Source: an uncultured Bacteroidota bacterium
GTDB lineage: Bacteria > Bacteroidota > Bacteroidia > 2-12-FULL-35-15
Length of the DNA: 64,000 nt
Assembly (NCBI GenBank): GCA_903926385.1
Contig: CAIYIS010000048.1
Location: forward strand, 110,535 to 174,534
Direction: 5' to 3'
The notes under the pieces are model-generated. The model made no database searches and was not told the origin of the DNA. It worked only from the letters and a program-made list of their open reading frames with translations. This document shows, in pieces, positions 63,565 through 64,000 of the stretch (position 1 is the stretch's first letter; each line of letters begins with the position of its first letter). Position numbers and translations under genes: made by a program.

Positions 63565-63609
63565 CAAAGGTAGACCAAATGGATATTTTGAAATTGTGAT
63601 TACAATCAT
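63565..63609 (-). promoter_or_regulatory. ric promoter with FNR/DNR-type operator
   Basis: On the minus strand: -7 box TACCTTTG (63565-63572) and palindrome ATGAT-TGTA-ATCAC (63596-63609), matching TGAT-N4-ATCA in full and 8 of 10 of the FNR consensus. Centre-to-centre distance is 34 bp, placing the operator near -41. The same layout occurs at the nor-like promoters. Confidence 0.6.
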
Positions 63610-63732
63610 AAATTGATTTAAAAAAGAGGAGTTGGTATATGTATTCTTAATTTAACAGTTCAAACATCAAACTGAGAGAGGAGGTGGGGATTTTATAATG
63701 CGTTAAGATTGATAATAATTTCCCGCAAACGC

Positions 63733-63914
63733 GAGGGTGTTTCGCTCGTGTTTATTATCCTGTGGCGTCCCGCCACAACACATCAATTTTCCTCCAAAAA
63801 ATATACTATAATAATACACACAATATCCCCTAACGTCCTCATCTCTTTTGTTTAATTTCTCTAAGCATGGTGGTGAGGACACCACCTAATTATTGGCACG
63901 AGCGAAACACGCTC
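63733..63914. repeat. Nested inverted repeats, possible REPIN/MITE-like element
   Basis: Outer inverted repeat of 18 bp with one mismatch: GAGGGTGTTTCGCTCGTG (63733-63750) and its complement (63897-63914). Inside are two perfect hairpins, TGTGGCG-TCC-CGCCACA (63771-63787) and GGTGGTG-AGGA-CACCACC (63869-63886). No transposase is in the window. The element is richer in GC than its surroundings. The rest of 63610-64000 shows no gene. Confidence 0.45.
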
Positions 63915-64000
63915 ATATCTTTGCAAAATTATTAATTTTAACAAACAATAGACACAAAAATACAAACGTAAAAAGAAAACACGCTAGACAAGTTAATTAA

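Noticed and set aside
63703..63885. Minus-strand 60-codon open frame near the window end
   Set aside because: It runs through the inverted-repeat element and has no start context or family resemblance.

Overview
The window reads as chromosomal DNA of a member of the Bacteroidota. The evidence is: AT-rich sequence; promoters of the TAnnTTTG (-7) type ahead of many genes; few Shine-Dalgarno sequences; a SusC/SusD pair; three secreted proteins with type IX secretion (T9SS) C-terminal sorting domains; many lipoproteins whose mature end is C-K-K; and the Bacteroidota gene order rpmB-rpmG-DUF4295-ftsY. Family or genus cannot be fixed from this sequence. No rRNA, CRISPR array, prophage or complete insertion sequence was seen.

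Layout. 1-9 kb: a partial thioredoxin-like gene, a TlpA-like protein, a SCO1-like copper chaperone, then lipoproteins, a UPF0316 membrane protein and a large T9SS cargo. 9-16 kb: a giant protein with TPR, WD40-like propeller, coiled-coil repeats and three SPOR domains, then thioredoxin. 16-18 kb: a DUF58 protein, a methyltransferase and a possible structured RNA. 18-24 kb: a nitric-oxide-reductase-like operon (12-TM protein, norC, norB, then tryptophanase), a divergent cytochrome c and sucC. 25-31 kb: a SusC/SusD pair and an acyltransferase. 31-42 kb: mixed housekeeping genes (YebC, FrnE, MnmA, CinA) with envelope proteins and an S8 protease bearing a T9SS tail. 43-54 kb: a T9SS cargo, a SpoIIE-type phosphatase, a LytS/LytTR two-component pair and a TonB-dependent receptor. 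54-59 kb: ribosomal proteins, FtsY, a YtxH/holin-like trio, RimO, tRNA-Asp and Ndk. 59-64 kb: a DUF2779 nuclease, then a nitrosative-stress operon (RIC di-iron repair protein, DUF2249 protein, haem-copper-oxidase-like membrane protein) and a terminal nest of inverted repeats.

How it fits together. Two distant loci, at 20-23 kb and 60-63.6 kb, look like one nitric-oxide regulon. Each has a TGAT-N4-ATCA palindrome of FNR/DNR type placed 34-35 bp from the centre of a TAnnTTTG box, which is the class II activator position. At 22.95 kb one palindrome lies exactly midway between two divergent promoters. The NorB-like subunit lacks several canonical ligands, and its operon partner is an unrecognised 12-TM, histidine-bearing protein.

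The most unusual DNA feature is a set of three intergenic tandem arrays with unrelated sequences but the same exact 21-bp period (6, 12 and 8 units). A shorter set of three TGAGTTG repeats, also 21 bp apart, sits upstream of the TonB receptor beside the LytTR regulator. LytTR proteins bind direct repeats with this spacing, so the shared period may have a regulatory meaning; that is inference.
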